Positions 24,357 to 33,039 of a DNA stretch of 64,000 nucleotides are shown one piece after another. Each line of letters opens with the position of its first letter. The stretch's first letter is position 1. Under the pieces are notes generated by a model that did not search any database, had not been told where the DNA came from, and worked only from the letters and a program-made list of their open reading frames with translations. This stretch comes from Myxococcales bacterium. GTDB lineage: Bacteria > Myxococcota_A > Polyangia > Polyangiales > Polyangiaceae. Both the position numbers and the translations under genes were made by a program. The stretch spans positions 1-64,000 of the forward strand of contig SECP01000033.1 of the NCBI GenBank assembly GCA_004193285.1. Direction: 5' to 3'.

Positions 24357-26591
24357 ATGAGCGCCCCGCCTCAGCCACTGCCTCAGCCACTGCCCCGGAC
24401 GAGCCTCGCGGTGACGTGCCTCGGGCATGCCGTATTCTTCGCTTGGGCGGCGGCCACCCTCCCCTGGCGCGGCGGCACCACTTTCGCCATTTCCCTGACC
24501 GTTCTGGCTGCGCTGCACCTGGCCACGGGCGTGCTCGCCTTGCTGAAGCGGCCCGAGTGGCTGGTCTGGAGCTGGCGCGCGCTTTCCGTCTTCTCGCTCC
24601 TGGTTTTCGTGCTGATGGGCTGGTCGATCGCGGCCGCTGCCATCTACGTCGGCAAGCTGTACCTACGGCTGGGTCCCTCCGTGGCCAGCGGCCTGGTCGC
24701 AGCCCTCGTGCTGCTCTCGCTCCTCACTTTACCGGTCGCCATCTGGGCCGCGCGTTACACTTGGCCGGTCAAAGCACGCTCGCTGCGGGGCATCGGCACC
24801 GGCCTCTCCGCGCTGGTGGCGCTCCTGGTGTTCACGCTGCCGCTCGCCAGCAGCGCCGCGCGCGCCCAGCCGGTGCCCGGTGTGGACGCTCGCATCGGCT
24901 CGGACATCGCGGCGCTCCTCGACGAGCACCTGCAGCGCGCGCCCATCGACGGAGACCGCACCGCCTCCGGCGTCGGGCCCGCCGTGTGCAAACACCCGCT
25001 GGACGCGCACTGGCTCACCTTGTTCGTGGCGCATACCCGCGGGACCACCCCCCGAATCACCTGCTTGCAGGGCACGAACGCCGCCGAGCTGCGCCAGAGC
25101 TTGAAACGAGTGCTCCGAAAGCGCGCGAGCCCTGGTTCCGTCGTGGTGGTGGACGTCGTGCGCGCGGTCAAACCGCTTTCCAGCAGCGTCCCTCTGCTGG
25201 AGGCGCTCGAGGTCCGACCGGGTTTGGACGGCGTCTGCGAGGAGGAGCGCTGTCTGCCCGCCTGGAAGCTGACCCTCAGCAACACCTTCGCGGAGAATCG
25301 CCCGCTGCCGTCTATACCGGACGTGAGCTATGGCTTCTCGGTAGAGGCGGTGCGAGATCTGCTCGGCTCCTCCAAGGAGGCACGGGGCCGGGGGCTGGAG
25401 GGCATGCTCCGGATCGAAACGGAGACGCTCACGGTCGACGACACGGGAGTGCACCGGCTGTCGCGCACGCGGCCTGCTCCGCCCGCGCTCAGCCAGTTCG
25501 CAGTCGCCCAAGCGGTGCGCGCCGCTCAAAAGTACATCGTGGACGCGCAGGAGAAGGACGGCACCTTCCGCTACTCGCTGGACCCGGAGAGCGGCCACGA
25601 AGACCGGGCCACGCTGAACCTGCCGCGTCAGGCCGGCACCACCTACGCGCTGTGCGAGCTCGGCGAAGGGAAGCGCGTGCGCCGAACCGTCCAGCGTGCC
25701 CTCGGCGCGTTCGAGCCGACCGAGCAGCAGTTCGGGGATGTCTCCGCGCTGCAAGACGCCGGGATTTTCGGGCTGGGGAAGAGCGCGCTGCCGCTGCTTG
25801 CCATGCTGCGCTGCCGCGAGCAGGTGGGGGCCGAGAACGACCGCCTGATCGGTCAGCTCACGCGCCTCATGCTCCGCCTCCAGCGGGAAAACGGTGGCTT
25901 TTACCCGGAGCTGGACGCGAAGACGGCGAAGGGCAAAGGCGACCACGAGGTCCTCTACGCCGCCGGGCAGGCCGTGCTCTCGCTGGTTTTGCTCGAGCAG
26001 CAGCTCGGCGAGTTGAAGGGGACCCAGGCCGAGCCGCTGCCCAGCCCGAGCGTCCTGAAGCGCGCCATCGACTCGGCGATGGCGTTTTACGGAGGTCCGT
26101 ACTGGCCTCGCCCGCTCCGCGATTTCTTCTTCTTCGAAGAGGGGTGGCACTGTTTGGCCGCACGCCACGCCCTCACCTCCCATCGCAACGACGGCTACGA
26201 GCAGCTGTGCATCGACTACGTCGCTTCGCGGTTGCGCTACGTGGCCCGAGCCGGCGACAGCAGCGAGCCGCACTTCGTCGGCGGCTACGGTATCAGCGAC
26301 CTCTTTCCGCCTCGGAACACGGCCACCGCCGGCTTGGGCGAAGCGCTCAACGCCTCGATCGCGATCAAGCAGAAGCGCGGCCTGCCGGTGTCGGAGGACA
26401 AGGCCATTCTCGCCGACCTCGTCAGCTTCCTGCTCCGCGCGCAGTGGACGCAAGCGGGCTGCTACGCGTGCAAAGAGCCCCGCCTCGTGGTCGGAGGCTT
26501 CTCGCAACAGCTCGCCGGGCCGGACATTCGCATCGACTACGTGCAGCACGCCATGAGCGCGATCGGGCACGGCGGTCGACTCTTGTTCTGA
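24357..26591 (+). CDS. Polytopic membrane protein with C-terminal helical-toroid (prenyltransferase/cyclase-like) domain
   Basis: 744 residues from the ATG at 24357. Four to five hydrophobic helices occupy about residues 17-165, ending near ASSAARAQPVPG. A middle domain of about 200 residues follows with no recognisable family. The C-terminal half (about 385-740) is a run of paired helices with QEKDGTFRYSLDPESG, QAGTTYALCELG, ENGGFYPELD and EGWHCLAARHAL, resembling the alpha/alpha barrel of squalene-cyclase, prenyltransferase or glucuronyl-epimerase-like proteins. The catalytic DxDD motif of cyclases is not seen. Function unknown; a periplasmic or envelope role is inferred from the anchor. 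It converges on the ferredoxin gene at the end of the isc operon. Confidence 0.75.
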   Translation: MSAPPQPLPQPLPRTSLAVTCLGHAVFFAWAAATLPWRGGTTFAISLTVLAALHLATGVLALLKRPEWLVWSWRALSVFSLLVFVLMGWSIAAAAIYVGKLYLRLGPSVASGLVAALVLLSLLTLPVAIWAARYTWPVKARSLRGIGTGLSALVALLVFTLPLASSAARAQPVPGVDARIGSDIAALLDEHLQRAPIDGDRTASGVGPAVCKHPLDAHWLTLFVAHTRGTTPRITCLQGTNAAELRQSLKRVLRKRASPGSVVVVDVVRAVKPLSSSVPLLEALEVRPGLDGVCEEERCLPAWKLTLSNTFAENRPLPSIPDVSYGFSVEAVRDLLGSSKEARGRGLEGMLRIETETLTVDDTGVHRLSRTRPAPPALSQFAVAQAVRAAQKYIVDAQEKDGTFRYSLDPESGHEDRATLNLPRQAGTTYALCELGEGKRVRRTVQRALGAFEPTEQQFGDVSALQDAGIFGLGKSALPLLAMLRCREQVGAENDRLIGQLTRLMLRLQRENGGFYPELDAKTAKGKGDHEVLYAAGQAVLSLVLLEQQLGELKGTQAEPLPSPSVLKRAIDSAMAFYGGPYWPRPLRDFFFFEEGWHCLAARHALTSHRNDGYEQLCIDYVASRLRYVARAGDSSEPHFVGGYGISDLFPPRNTATAGLGEALNASIAIKQKRGLPVSEDKAILADLVSFLLRAQWTQAGCYACKEPRLVVGGFSQQLAGPDIRIDYVQHAMSAIGHGGRLLF

Positions 26592-26628
26592 ACCCCCCTC
26601 ACGCAGGGCGGGCCGGAAAGCAGCGCGC

Positions 26629-26973
26629 TCAGCGGGGGCGCGGCACGTCCGGATGCTCGTTGTAGAACGCTTCCAGCGACTCCTTGCTGATGCGCAGAGT
26701 GACGAGGCCGTCCTTGAGGAGCTTTGCCTGGCAGCCGAGGCGCGACGTCATTTTCACGTCGAAAGCCTTGTCGAGGATGTCTTCTTCGTCTTCCTCGGAC
26801 TCGCTGAGCAGCGCCGCGCCCTCTTCCACGTAGACGTGACAGGTGCTGCAGGCGCACACGCCGCCGCACGCGCTGCCTTCCGGCGCGTCGATCTTGCGAG
26901 CGGCGTCCAGCAGGGAGGTGCCGATGGGCACCTCGACCTCGAGGTTCTGGTCGATGAAGCGAACTTTGGGCAT
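26629..26973 (-). CDS. fdx: Isc-type [2Fe-2S] ferredoxin
   Basis: 114 residues. The ligand pattern C36-x5-C42-x2-C45 and C81 is that of the adrenodoxin-like Isc ferredoxin, with an extra cysteine at C40 inside the loop (CGGVCACSTC). Acidic residues at 58-69 (ESEEDEEDILDKAFD) form the usual partner-binding helix. It supplies electrons for cluster assembly on IscU. The ATG at 26973 lies 14 bases after the hscA stop, making this the last gene of the operon; a longer open frame upstream lies within hscA and was rejected. Confidence 0.95.
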   Translation of the reverse strand: MPKVRFIDQNLEVEVPIGTSLLDAARKIDAPEGSACGGVCACSTCHVYVEEGAALLSESEEDEEDILDKAFDVKMTSRLGCQAKLLKDGLVTLRISKESLEAFYNEHPDVPRPR

Positions 26974-26987
26974 CGGCTCTCGGTCTC

Positions 26988-28901
26988 CTAGCGCGCGTCC
27001 TCGCGGTGCCGGGCGACGTGCGCGTCGACCCCGTCCGCGTGCTGCACGCGCGTCTCCACGTCCGCCACATTCTTGCCGGAAATGGCTTGGGCCACCGCGC
27101 GGTTCATGCGACGGCCGGCCCACTCGTGGGTCACCGCGTCGAGCTGGTCGATCGCAGCTTGCACGTTGTTCGCGGATTTGGCCGTCGAAATGGCGTTTTT
27201 GAGGGAAGCGAGCGCGGCGTCGACCGCCGCTCTTTCGTCCTCGTTCAACAGGTCCGCGTCGCTCGCGAGGCCCTTGTTCGTGGCGAGCAGGAGTCGCTCT
27301 CCCTCGACGCGGGATTCCACGAGGCGCCGCTGCTCCAGGTCGCTCTCGCCGTAGTCGAGGGCTTCGATGAGCATGCGCTCCACGTCGTCGTCGGTGAGCC
27401 CGTAGCTGGGCTGCACCGCCACCTCCTGCGAGATACCGGTCGTCGTCTCGCGGGCGCTCACCTTGAGCAGGCTGTTCTCGTCCACCGAGAGCTCTACTTC
27501 CAGCCGCGCCATCCCCGCAGGCATCGGCGGGATACCCCGCAGTGAAAAGCGCGCGAGCGAGCGACAGTCGGCGGCAAGCTCGCGCTCACCCTGGACGACG
27601 TGCAGCTCGAAACCGGTCTGGTTGTCCGCGTACGTGGTGAACGTCGCGCGCGCACCGGTAGGGATGGTCGTGTTGCGCGGCAAGATCTTGTCGACCCCGC
27701 CGCCCATCGTCTCGATGCCGAGCGAGAGCGGCAAGACGTCCAAGAGGAGCACCTCGCCGTCGTCGCGAGACAGCAGATCCGCCTGCAATGCCGCGCCGTA
27801 CGCGACGACCAGCTCTGGATCCAGCTCGCAGCGCGGCTCCTGGCCGAACAGCTCCGCGACGTAGCCGCGGACGCGAGGCACGCGGGTGGAGCCGCCGACG
27901 AGGATCACGCCGTCCAGCTGCTTCGGCTCCAGCCCCGCGTCGCGCAGAGCGCGGCGGCAGGCCTTGCCGGTGCGCTCGAGCAGCGGCGCGATCAGCGCTT
28001 CCAGCTCGGCGCGCGTGAGCTTGACCTGAATCGTGGCGCCGCCTTTGGCCGGTAGCTCGATGCTGGCTTCGGGCGAGTCCGTGAGGGCGTGCTTCAGCTC
28101 ACGAGCCGCCGAGAGCGCCAATGCCACGACGTCGGGCTGGCGCTCTTCGCCGGCTCCCATCTGCTCGAGCAAAACCTCGGCGACCGCGCGGTCCATGTCG
28201 TCGCCACCGAGGGCGCTGTCGCCGCCGCTGCTCTTCACCTGGAATACGCCGTCGTCCAGCAGCAGGATCGTGATGTCGAAGGTGCCGCCGCCCAGATCGT
28301 AAACGGCGAACAAGCCGTTTTGCTTTTGCTCCAGGCCGTAGGCTAGGGCGGCCGCGGTCGGCTCGTTGAGCAGGCGCAGGACATCGAGCCCGGCGAGGCG
28401 CCCGGCGTCTTTAGTGGCCTGGCGCTGCGCGTCGTCGAAATAGGCGGGAACGGTGATGACTGCGCCGCCCACGCCGCGCAGCTGATCGACCGCGCTCTGC
28501 TTGAGGCTCTTCAGGATTTCAGCGCTGACCTCGACCGGCGTGATCGCGCGGCCGACGTCGAAGCGCACGCTGCGCGCCTCCTCATCGGTGCGCGGCACCG
28601 CGAACTGGTAAGCGCCGAGACGCTTCGTCTCCGCGTCGTCCGCGCCCTTGCCCATGAAGCGCTTGGCGCTCGCGATGGTATGGCCAGGGTCCCGCGTGAG
28701 CTGCGCCTTGGCAGCGCGCCCGACGACGACCGCTCCGTTGGACCCGTAGTGCACGACGCTGGGTAACAGCGCCGTACCGTCACAGCTGATGAGCGCCGCG
28801 GGCGCGCCGTCGCGCACGTAGGCCACGATCGAGTTGGTAGTACCGAGGTCGATCCCGATGGCGCGGGGCGCAGCCTTGGGGTCGAAAATATCCAGCAGCA
28901 T
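26988..28901 (-). CDS. hscA: Iron-sulfur cluster chaperone HscA (Hsp70 family)
   Basis: 637 residues. Nucleotide-binding domain: AIGIDLGTTNSIVAYV near 14, DLGGGTFDITIL near 212, and VGGSTRVPRV near 336. The substrate-binding domain starts near 395 (LLLDVLPLSLGIETMGGGVD), followed by a helical lid and a tail ending in REDAR. In the Isc pathway it binds the LPPVK loop of IscU, with HscB as J-protein, to drive cluster transfer. It lies 32 bases after hscB and before fdx, the standard position. The tail is slightly longer than in Escherichia coli HscA. Confidence 0.95.
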   Translation of the reverse strand: MLLDIFDPKAAPRAIGIDLGTTNSIVAYVRDGAPAALISCDGTALLPSVVHYGSNGAVVVGRAAKAQLTRDPGHTIASAKRFMGKGADDAETKRLGAYQFAVPRTDEEARSVRFDVGRAITPVEVSAEILKSLKQSAVDQLRGVGGAVITVPAYFDDAQRQATKDAGRLAGLDVLRLLNEPTAAALAYGLEQKQNGLFAVYDLGGGTFDITILLLDDGVFQVKSSGGDSALGGDDMDRAVAEVLLEQMGAGEERQPDVVALALSAARELKHALTDSPEASIELPAKGGATIQVKLTRAELEALIAPLLERTGKACRRALRDAGLEPKQLDGVILVGGSTRVPRVRGYVAELFGQEPRCELDPELVVAYGAALQADLLSRDDGEVLLLDVLPLSLGIETMGGGVDKILPRNTTIPTGARATFTTYADNQTGFELHVVQGERELAADCRSLARFSLRGIPPMPAGMARLEVELSVDENSLLKVSARETTTGISQEVAVQPSYGLTDDDVERMLIEALDYGESDLEQRRLVESRVEGERLLLATNKGLASDADLLNEDERAAVDAALASLKNAISTAKSANNVQAAIDQLDAVTHEWAGRRMNRAVAQAISGKNVADVETRVQHADGVDAHVARHREDAR

Positions 28902-28933
28902 CTGTCGCTACGGACGCAGACGGCGAGCGAGCC

Positions 28934-29452
28934 TTACAGCTCGTCCAGCGCGGCGCCCGCCTCCTCTTTCAAACGGCGCAAGTAACGCAGCTCGCCGAGC
29001 AAGCCGACGACTTGCTCCACCGGGATGGGCTCTTCGGAGAAGGCGTCCGACATGCGCTCGGCGACCTCCTCCGCGTCGCTCGCGGCCTGGGCCGCGATGG
29101 CTTCCACTTGGGTCTTGTCGCCCGTGCGCCGCGCGGCGGAGAGCGCTTCGCGGCGCTCCATGACTTGCATCAGCAAGGCCGGCGAGGGCTTGGGCTGGTT
29201 GGTCTCCGAAACGGGGCGACCGAGCTGCGCGAGCAGGGCCTCCGCTCGCGAAATCGGGTCCCGCAGCTGCCGAAAGGCCTCGTTGACGCTGATGGCGCGG
29301 CTGAGCGCCTCGCGGCGCTCGCTCGAAGGCCGACCAGCGTAGCGGTCCGGGTGGAGCGCCTTGCTGAGGTCCCGGTGGCGACGCTCGAGCTCGAGCTCGT
29401 CTAGTGCGTAGAGCAGAGGTACGCCCAGCACCTCGAAGGGAGACGACGTCAT
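28934..29452 (-). CDS. hscB: Co-chaperone HscB (J-protein)
   Basis: 172 residues, matching HscB. The J-domain is visible at the N-terminus with LHPDRYAGRP (the HPD that stimulates the Hsp70 ATPase), preceded by LELERRHRDLSKAL and followed by AISVNEAFRQLRDPISRAEALL (in parts: AISVNEAFRQL, RDPISRAEALL). The C-terminal helical bundle binds IscU. It works with HscA (next gene downstream) to remodel IscU. It follows iscA by 22 bases. Confidence 0.94.
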   Translation of the reverse strand: MTSSPFEVLGVPLLYALDELELERRHRDLSKALHPDRYAGRPSSERREALSRAISVNEAFRQLRDPISRAEALLAQLGRPVSETNQPKPSPALLMQVMERREALSAARRTGDKTQVEAIAAQAASDAEEVAERMSDAFSEEPIPVEQVVGLLGELRYLRRLKEEAGAALDEL

Positions 29453-29474
29453 GACTCGGGTCGACCGGCGCGGC

Positions 29475-29876
29475 TCACTTGACGGTGAAGGAGTGACCGC
29501 AGCCGCACGACGTGGCCTCGTTGGGATTTCGGAACTTGAAGCCTTGGAACATCAAGGTCTTCTCGTAGTCGAGCAGGGAGCCGGCGAGGTACACCAAGCT
29601 CTTCTTGTCGACGTAGAACTTCACGCCCTCGACCTCGTACACCGTATCGCGCTCGCGCGGCGGCTCGTCGTCGAACTGAATGACGTAGGAGAAGCCGGAG
29701 CAGCCGCCGCCCTTGATGCCGAGCCGGACCGCTGCGTCCGGAGTGCCGCGCTGCGTGAGCTTTTGGCGCGCGAACGTGGCCGCCGCAGGCGCGATGCTCA
29801 TGGCGAGACGCTTGCCGGAGGGCGGCGCGACGCTGGGAGCGGCTTCGGGGTTGGGGATGCTGACGGCTTCCGACAT
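29475..29876 (-). CDS. iscA: IscA/HesB-type A-type cluster carrier
   Basis: 133 residues from the ATG at 29876. An N-terminal extension of about 25 residues (PNPEAAPSVAPPSG) is longer than in typical IscA. The conserved core then runs from LTQRGTPDAAVRLGIKGGGCSGFSY (in parts: AAVRLGIKGGGCSGFSY) to SCGCGHSFTV. The three cysteines, one in GGGCSG and two in SCGCG, bind the cluster or iron. It would receive clusters from IscU and hand them to apoproteins. The open frame reaches further upstream into iscU, but that section is out-of-frame shadow. Confidence 0.94.
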   Translation of the reverse strand: MSEAVSIPNPEAAPSVAPPSGKRLAMSIAPAAATFARQKLTQRGTPDAAVRLGIKGGGCSGFSYVIQFDDEPPRERDTVYEVEGVKFYVDKKSLVYLAGSLLDYEKTLMFQGFKFRNPNEATSCGCGHSFTVK

Positions 29877-29896
29877 GGCTGCTGCCTCTTCGACGC

Positions 29897-30301
29897 TTAC
29901 TGGCCGGCGAGCGCCTGCTTGGCAGCGCGCTTCTTCTTGAAGTCTTCGATCGCGCTCTTGATGGCGTCCTCCGCCAGCACCGAGCAATGAATCTTCACCG
30001 GTGGGAGGCTGAGCTCCTCGGCGATTTGGCTGTTCTGAATGGTAGCCGCCTCGTCGATCGTCTTGCCCTTGATCCACTCGGTGGCGAGGGAAGACGAAGC
30101 GATGGCCGAGCCGCACCCGAAGGTCTTGAATTTGGCGTCTTCGATCACGCCCGCGTCGTTCACGCGGATCTGAAGGCGCATCACGTCACCGCAGGCAGGC
30201 GCGCCGACCAGACCAGTACCGACCGACTCGTCTTCCTGGTCGAGAGAGCCCACGTTGCGCGGGTTTTCGTAGTGTTCGATGACTTTTTCGCTGTACGCCA
30301 T
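29897..30301 (-). CDS. iscU: Fe-S cluster scaffold IscU
   Basis: 134 residues. The active-site residues fall at exactly the standard positions: C37 and D39 in GAPACGD, C63 in FGCGSAIASSS, and H105-C106 in IHCSVLA. The HscA-binding motif LPPVK is at 99-103. It builds [2Fe-2S] and [4Fe-4S] clusters from IscS-derived sulfur. The C-terminal tail is Ala/Lys-rich. It lies 17 bases after iscS and 20 before iscA. Confidence 0.97.
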   Translation of the reverse strand: MAYSEKVIEHYENPRNVGSLDQEDESVGTGLVGAPACGDVMRLQIRVNDAGVIEDAKFKTFGCGSAIASSSLATEWIKGKTIDEAATIQNSQIAEELSLPPVKIHCSVLAEDAIKSAIEDFKKKRAAKQALAGQ

Positions 30302-30318
30302 GGTTCGTTCCTAAATCC

Positions 30319-31542
30319 TCAGTGGGCAGCCCATTGGATCGACTTCAAGTCGATACCGGCCTTGTGCATCTCGTAGAGCGGGGACATCTCTCGCAGGCGC
30401 TTTACCTTGGAGACGACCAGCTCCGCTACGTAATCCACCTCTTCCTCGGTGTTGAAGCGACCGAGGCCGAAGCGAATGGAAGAGTGGGCCATGTCCTCTT
30501 CTAGACCCATGGACCGCAGCACGTAGCTTGGCTCCAGGCTGGCGCTGGTGCAGGCCGAGCCGCTGGAAACGGCGACGTCCTTGATGGCCATCATCAGACC
30601 CTCCCCTTCCACGAAGGAGAAGGAGATGTTCAGGTTGCCCGGCAGCCGGTGCTCGGCGGAGCCGTTCAGCACCACCGCGTCGAGCTCGCTCGTGATCTTT
30701 TTGTACAATCGGTCACGAAGGGCGCCAATCTTTTCTGCCTCGGCCGCGCCCTCCTCGATGAGGATCTTGCAGGCCTTGGCGAAGCCGACGATGCCCGGGA
30801 CGTTGAGGGTGCCGGAGCGGTTGCCTCGCTCGTGCCCGCCGCCGTCCATCAGTGCGGAGAGCCGCACGCGCGGCTTACTACGCCGCACGTACAGCGCGCC
30901 CACGCCCTTGGGCCCGTAGATCTTGTGAGCGGTGAGCGACGCGAGGTCCACGTTCATGGCCCGCACGTCGAACGGGGTCTTGCCGAGGCCCTGCACGGCG
31001 TCGCAATGGAGCAAAATCCCGCGCGCCCGGGTGATCTTGCCAATCTCCGCGAGGGGTTGGATGGTGCCAACCTCGTTGTTGGCCAGCATGACGGAGACCA
31101 AGATGGTCTTGTCCGTGATGGCGGCCTCGATGTCCTTCGGGTTCACCAAGCCGTCCGGCCCCACGTTGACGTAGGTGACGGTGAAGCCTTGCTTCTCCAG
31201 GCGCTTGCACGAATCCAGCACGGCCTTGTGCTCGATCGTGGTGGTGATGATGTGGTTGCCCTTGGCCTGGTAGTACTCGGCGACGCCTTTGATGGCGAGG
31301 TTGTCGCTCTCGGTGGCGCCGGACGTGAATACGATTTCCTTGCCGGACTCTGCGTTGATGAGCTGCGCGACGGTGTCACGCGCGTCGTCGACCGCGGCCT
31401 CTGCGCTCCAGCCGTAGGCGTGGGTGCGGCTGGCCGCGTTGCCGAAGGTGTCGGTGAAATAAGGGAGCATCGCGCTAAGGACGCGCGGATCCACCGGCGT
31501 CGTCGCGTGATTGTCCATGTAGATGGGGAACTTGAGGGTCAT
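30319..31542 (-). CDS. iscS: Cysteine desulfurase IscS
   Basis: 407 residues. PLP-fold landmarks: MDNHATTPVDPRV near the N-terminus, HCDAVQGLGKTPFDV, the PLP lysine in SLTAHKIYGPKG, and the sulfur-carrying cysteine in SSGSACTSASLEPSYVL. The C-terminus (EMSPLYEMHKAGIDLKSIQW, cut to 20) matches the IscU-binding tail of IscS proteins. It converts cysteine to alanine and delivers persulfide to IscU. It starts one base after the MerR-type gene stop, so the two are co-translated or at least co-transcribed. Confidence 0.97.
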   Translation of the reverse strand: MTLKFPIYMDNHATTPVDPRVLSAMLPYFTDTFGNAASRTHAYGWSAEAAVDDARDTVAQLINAESGKEIVFTSGATESDNLAIKGVAEYYQAKGNHIITTTIEHKAVLDSCKRLEKQGFTVTYVNVGPDGLVNPKDIEAAITDKTILVSVMLANNEVGTIQPLAEIGKITRARGILLHCDAVQGLGKTPFDVRAMNVDLASLTAHKIYGPKGVGALYVRRSKPRVRLSALMDGGGHERGNRSGTLNVPGIVGFAKACKILIEEGAAEAEKIGALRDRLYKKITSELDAVVLNGSAEHRLPGNLNISFSFVEGEGLMMAIKDVAVSSGSACTSASLEPSYVLRSMGLEEDMAHSSIRFGLGRFNTEEEVDYVAELVVSKVKRLREMSPLYEMHKAGIDLKSIQWAAH

Positions 31543-31543
31543 G

Positions 31544-32095
31544 TCAGTGAACGTTCGCTCCGGCGACTAGCTCGGGTGGGGTTTCGGGGTGCCGCTCGCA
31601 GCTGGGGCAGCACTCGACCTTGACTTCGGATTCACAGGCGGTGTGACAGCCGGCCAGGTAGTCCAAGCTGGCGACCAGCTCCGACTCCAACGCGCGCAGC
31701 TCGTCGATCTTGGCGCGCGTCTCCAGCACCTTGGCCTCGTACAAATCCCGCAGGCGCGCCGCCGCGGATTGGGCAGACGACACGTCCGAGCGAGCTCGGT
31801 CGATGCCCTGAATCTCCGTCAGGGAGAGGCCCAGGCTCTGGAGCTTGCCGATCCAGCGCACGCGAACGATGGCGTCCGACGTGAATAGCCGGTACCGGCC
31901 TTTGGAGCGCTCGTGCGCCTTGAGCAGACCGAGCTCCTCGTACAAGTGGATGGCGCGTACGGTCTTACCGACAGCCCGCGCTACGTCCCCGACCTGCAGC
32001 AGCTCTTCCTCCGCGGCCTCCGCCGAACGCGACGCCGCCTCGGGAGGCGTGGGCTCCCCGGGGATGAGCGTCAGGTGACGGTGGGAAGAAGACAT
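31544..32095 (-). CDS. MerR-family regulator with Cys-rich C-terminus heading the isc operon
   Basis: 183 residues. The winged HTH and effector-helix signature of MerR proteins is clear: LLQVGDVARAVGKTVRAIHL, YEELGLLKAHERSKGRYRLF, IGKLQSLGLSLTEI. A dimerisation helix follows to about 145. The C-terminal section carries C150-x3-C154-x7-C162-C163-x2-C166-x2-H169, placed after the helix where SoxR holds its [2Fe-2S] cluster, though the spacing differs. I infer that it senses a cluster, iron or another metal and controls isc expression in place of IscR. A 22-base N-terminal extension precedes the HTH. A near-perfect 22-bp dyad lies 21 bases upstream of the ATG. No Rrf2-type IscR gene is in the window. 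Confidence 0.88.
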   Translation of the reverse strand: MSSSHRHLTLIPGEPTPPEAASRSAEAAEEELLQVGDVARAVGKTVRAIHLYEELGLLKAHERSKGRYRLFTSDAIVRVRWIGKLQSLGLSLTEIQGIDRARSDVSSAQSAAARLRDLYEAKVLETRAKIDELRALESELVASLDYLAGCHTACESEVKVECCPSCERHPETPPELVAGANVH

Positions 32096-32115
32096 CGTGA
32101 GGGTCTATCACACTC

Positions 32116-32137
32116 ACCCTAACGTATGCGTCAGGGT
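32116..32137 (-). promoter_or_regulatory. 22-bp dyad upstream of the MerR-isc operon (candidate autoregulatory operator)
   Basis: Read in the gene direction, the two halves are ACCCTGACGCA and TACGTTAGGGT. They pair at 18 of 22 positions. Length and ACCCT/AGGGT outer arms match the general form of MerR-family operators. The element includes a -35-like CTGACG, and a weak GATAGA follows after a 19-base spacer, which is the long spacer these activators need. Confidence 0.68.
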
Positions 32138-32262
32138 TGGCCGCACATGTAACCCCTACGTCCAGCTGTGTCAACTCGACCAAGCTCGCCCCACTCTGCC
32201 GTAACCGTTGGTTTTTCAAGCGGATTGGGTCAGCATGAAGGCGCCAACCCGGAGCTGTTAGG

Positions 32263-32886
32263 GTGAAATTTTTCGAATCTGTCCTCCTGCTCGGCCTCGT
32301 CGTGAGCTGCAGCACGCCTACTAAGGAGCGACCGGCTGGCTCGGCAGCGCCGGCCCTGGCAGCGAGCGGTAGCGCGTCAGCTACCGCGGCGCCGCCGGCA
32401 CCAGCCGTGAGCGCGCCCCCTCCTCCGCTCGTGACCGAGGCCGCCCCGCCCTCCCGGAAGAGCAGCGCTTACCCGGGCTGCGGCCAGCCGATCCCGCCCG
32501 ACCGCTTGTGGGACGAGACCACCGACGGGGAGGTGCTGGACGCTCTGAGCGAAGCCAAAGCGTGCGCGGCCGAGCACGGGCGACGCCTCCTGCTCGAGTT
32601 CGTCGCTCCCTGGTGTGACGACTGCCGAGAGATGGCCAAGCTCGAGGAGGCGCCCGGCGTGGCCGAGACGCTGCAGCGGCGCTTCGAGCGGGTCCGCATC
32701 AACATCGGCAAGTGGGACCGGCACGAGGCGCTGCGCGAGAGCTTCGGCGTGCGCGCGCTGGCGACCTATGTCGTGATCGAGCCGAAGACTTCCAAGCAGC
32801 TCGCGAAGACGACCCTCGAGCCCATCACGAAGCCTGGAAAAAAGCTCACTGCAGACGACTGGCGTCGCTGGCTCGAAGCGCATTAG
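32263..32886 (+). CDS. Thioredoxin-fold lipoprotein with CDDC motif
   Basis: 207 residues. A lipoprotein signal with lipobox VVSC (cysteine about 16) is followed by a Pro/Ala-rich linker to about residue 70, then a thioredoxin-like domain. The redox motif is WCDDCRE (LLLEFVAPWCDDCREM), as in DsbD C-terminal/TlpA-like domains. It ends with a helix DDWRRWLEAH. It probably transfers electrons or reduces disulfides at the periplasmic face; the partner is unknown. The GTG at 32263 is supported by GGAG eight bases upstream. It is divergent from the MerR-isc operon. Confidence 0.82.
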   Translation: MKFFESVLLLGLVVSCSTPTKERPAGSAAPALAASGSASATAAPPAPAVSAPPPPLVTEAAPPSRKSSAYPGCGQPIPPDRLWDETTDGEVLDALSEAKACAAEHGRRLLLEFVAPWCDDCREMAKLEEAPGVAETLQRRFERVRINIGKWDRHEALRESFGVRALATYVVIEPKTSKQLAKTTLEPITKPGKKLTADDWRRWLEAH

Positions 32887-33039
32887 CACGTGGGTCGTCG
32901 CGAGGGTCACGCTGCCGTTGCGCTGAACGAGCTGGCACTGCGAAGCTGCAAACGCCAGTCGCCCTGAGCGCTACCGCCGGAAGCGCTGACGCAGGCATTG
33001 ACCGGCGCGGCCCTCGCCGGTCACCATGAACGCTTCCCG

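Noticed and set aside
24729..26570. 613-residue minus-strand frame opposite the toroid-protein gene
   Set aside because: Antisense shadow without domain features.
24317..26665. 782-residue alternative frame across the toroid-protein gene
   Set aside because: Arg/Ala/Pro-rich shadow; membrane helices and protein-like segments lie only in the 24357 frame.
32116..32137. Considering this dyad as an IscR/Rrf2-type operator
   Set aside because: Length and outer arms fit MerR operators better and the adjacent regulator is MerR-type.
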